From the NCBI GenBank assembly GCA_033297075.1, contig MU858209.1, positions 1 through 64,000 on the forward strand: DNA of 64,000 nt, in the 5' to 3' direction. Below are positions 62,247 through 64,000 of this stretch, piece by piece. The notes under the pieces were generated by a model. It saw only the letters and a list, made by a program, of their open reading frames with translations. It did no database searches and was not told where the DNA came from. Made by a program: the position numbers and the translations under genes. This stretch comes from Rhypophila decipiens (taxonomy: Eukaryota; Ascomycota; Sordariomycetes; Sordariales; Naviculisporaceae). Positions within the stretch are counted from its first letter, which is position 1. Each line of letters begins with the position of its first letter.

Positions 62247-64000
62247 TCAAGGAGTATATCGTCCAACATCACCCCCACCACCACCGCCCCAACTTCCGGT
62301 GAAGTTTGGATTGGCTTCAATCTCGCGTCCGTCCCCAAGTCTCGCCACAACCCTTGCATCCTTTGAGCACAATCCAAAGGCCTTGAAGTTGGTCGGGCTG
62401 CTCTCGACACGATGCATCACCTCCTGGCAGGTATAGGGTCCTGCACACTGCTGATAACCCGGCCCGCTGAAAAAGGCCCAGCTAGCACTTGCATATGTAA
62501 AGATGTTGGACCCGCCATTGATGTAATTCGCGAACCCCATACGGCATCTTTTCTGTTTCGACGAAGACGCGCAGATGGTGTTGAAATCTGGGTCACCCCG
62601 TACGGTGGGATTCACTTCGCTTGCCCAGGGTGCGGGGGGGAGCTGCAGGTTATTATCGCCTTGGTCGTAGTTCGTCTCGGATTGCAACAAGGTGATAGCC
62701 ACATTTTGCGCGCGGTGCAGGTTGAGCTGGTACAACCACCAGTGCTCTGACCCGAGGGCATGAAGCCATGTCGGCTTGGTGGACTGAACCAACGCACCGC
62801 CCTTGCCTGCGATTCTTGACCCACCGGAAAAGTCCTCTGCTGTGTGGTCGGCCACCCAGTTCCAGACATTTTCGATGTAAGTGGACGAAGTATTGGAGAG
62901 GTGGATTCCCAGATAGGCGGCCTTGCATTGGTTCGATCCGTCCGAGTTGCAGGATGCTGCGAGGGCAGAAGCTCCACGGGTGCCGCCCACTGTCACGAGG
63001 GAGTTCCAGATTGCCACGCCGCCTGGGCTGTTCGCCGGGGGAGCCATGTTGACCTGGAGGATGATGGCGCCGGGGAGGACGTCCGAGATGGTGAAGCGCA
63101 TATCGGAGATCTGGGCTGTTCCGATGCTACCCGGGGTGCCGACTTGGACGACGGGTTTGGGAGCAGCTGAGTTTTTGAAGAATGCGCCGTTGCCCACGAT
63201 GGTCGCCCAGCCTTCGCCAACTATACGAGATCCAGGCGGGACGAGCAGAGTCGAATCAACGCGGTACTTGCCAAAGGGAAAGTAGGCAATCTTGTTGTTC
63301 GTTGCTGCAAGCTGGAGAATGGCGTTGAGCGCGGCCGATTCGTCCAGAGTGTTGTCGCCCTTGATGGTCCGGCCCCCGTTCTGAGCTGGGTCCTTGATGT
63401 TGATGAAGTCGGTCACTGGGTTGGTCGCATAGTTCGGCGCTGGCAGGTACAGGTACCGGCCACCGACTCCGGGAGTAAGGGCCGAGGGACGCCCAGCCGT
63501 CGCGGACAGCATGTCTCCGTAGATGGGGTTGCGGTCGACGGTATTACCGTACGAATACTGACCCACATATGTACGGCCGGACAGCACGTTGGACGCAGGA
63601 CCTTCCACAAAGTTGGTGTTGGTAGTGTCCTTTTCGAAGTTCTCGATGAGAAAGTTTGGCCAGGCGGTGGTCTTGAACGTCACCCCCGAGTTGATGGATT
63701 TCCCGTCGATCAAAGCGATGTACGGGGAGCCGCCCGTGTGCATGACACCGAAGCCGCATCTTTCAAAGGTCGGGTTGGCAACAGTAAACGTGGCGCCGCC
63801 CGTGATGAGCATGCCGACCGTGTTTTGGAAAAAGTAGATGCTCTTGAACAAAGCCTGCTGGTGTCCCTGCACGAGGATGCCCGTCTGGCCGTTTTCGATT
63901 CGGACGTCGGCGAGTCCAAGGGTCGAGCCGCGACCCATGCGGATACCAGTGTGACCCAGGGTAGAGCCAACCCCAGATGCCGAAGTAGGCATGACGATCT
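62247..64000 (-). CDS. GH55 exo-beta-1,3-glucanase, C-terminal part (5' end outside the window)
   Basis: Minus strand. The open frame continues past the window edge, so only about the last 580 residues are present. The sequence forms a parallel beta-helix with two repeats, as in GH55. One part has GIRMGRGSTLGLADVRIENG, FKSIYFFQNT and WPNFLIENFEKD. A second rosette has YFPFGKYRVDSTLLVPPGSR, ISDMRFTISDV, IWNSLVTVGGTRG and IENVWNWVADH. The end has GSEHWWLYQLN, YINGGSNIFTYASASWAFF and CQEVMHRVE. These are characteristic of fungal GH55 enzymes, which release glucose or gentiobiose from beta-1,3-glucan. Family members are about 750-850 residues and secreted, so roughly 200 residues with the signal peptide lie beyond 64000. 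The ATG at 63992 is internal. Confidence 0.92.
   Translation of the reverse strand, partial: IVMPTSASGVGSTLGHTGIRMGRGSTLGLADVRIENGQTGILVQGHQQALFKSIYFFQNTVGMLITGGATFTVANPTFERCGFGVMHTGGSPYIALIDGKSINSGVTFKTTAWPNFLIENFEKDTTNTNFVEGPASNVLSGRTYVGQYSYGNTVDRNPIYGDMLSATAGRPSALTPGVGGRYLYLPAPNYATNPVTDFINIKDPAQNGGRTIKGDNTLDESAALNAILQLAATNNKIAYFPFGKYRVDSTLLVPPGSRIVGEGWATIVGNGAFFKNSAAPKPVVQVGTPGSIGTAQISDMRFTISDVLPGAIILQVNMAPPANSPGGVAIWNSLVTVGGTRGASALAASCNSDGSNQCKAAYLGIHLSNTSSTYIENVWNWVADHTAEDFSGGSRIAGKGGALVQSTKPTWLHALGSEHWWLYQLNLHRAQNVAITLLQSETNYDQGDNNLQLPPAPWASEVNPTVRGDPDFNTICASSSKQKRCRMGFANYINGGSNIFTYASASWAFFSGPGYQQCAGPYTCQEVMHRVESSPTNFKAFGLCSKDARVVARLGDGREIEANPNFTGSWGGGGGGDVGRYTP

Overview
This window reads as nuclear DNA of a filamentous ascomycete (Pezizomycotina, most likely Sordariomycetes). 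The genes are well spaced on both strands. They carry short introns (about 50-150 bp) with GTANGT donors and CTAAC branch points, and many encode secreted plant-cell-wall or fungal-wall proteins. Relics of HET and F-box-like genes and a small LTR element with degenerate intergenic repeats also point to a fungal accessory region. No bacterial operon signals, rRNA or CRISPR were seen. The species cannot be named from the sequence.

Layout. 1-2.6 kb: a complete 414-bp TRIM-like LTR element, then gene-poor AT-rich DNA. 2.6-10.1 kb: a secreted Ser/Thr-rich protein, an SDR oxidoreductase, and a FAD oxidoreductase fused to a Rieske domain. 10.1-19.6 kb: a tRNA-like cloverleaf, an RNase H-fold protein with an intact catalytic tetrad, a GPI-anchored Cys-rich protein, a BIM1-like membrane protein, and a second RNase H-like protein that has lost catalytic residues. 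19.6-24.1 kb: an HMT1-type ABC half-transporter and, divergent from it, a repeat-built secreted protein. 25.8-30.6 kb: a secreted SGNH esterase with FnIII-like repeats (two compensating frameshifts) and a PL3 pectate lyase. 31.9-36.1 kb: a decaying F-box-like cluster. 38-41 kb: a cupin and a four-helix membrane protein. 42-50.7 kb: a 1,382-residue GTPase with a SNTX/MACPF-like N-terminus, a broken GIY-YIG-like gene and two small unknown proteins. 51-64 kb: dienelactone hydrolase, GH16 glucanase, a truncated HET gene, a CYP7/8-like P450, a tyrosinase, and the 3' part of a GH55 exo-beta-1,3-glucanase that runs off the window.

Functional themes. One set of genes acts outside the cell on polysaccharide or phenolic substrates (PL3, SGNH esterase, GH16, GH55, tyrosinase, cupin). 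A second set looks like self/non-self or defence hardware in flux (HET relic, F-box-like relics, SNTX-GTPase, GIY-YIG-like relic). The strongest unexplained signals are the SNTX-GTPase and its neighbours, a family of 20-23 bp minisatellites with the core GGCATTTATTCCAGC at four loci, the paired active/inactive RNase H-like genes, and the TRIM element. All intron and frame assignments were made by eye.
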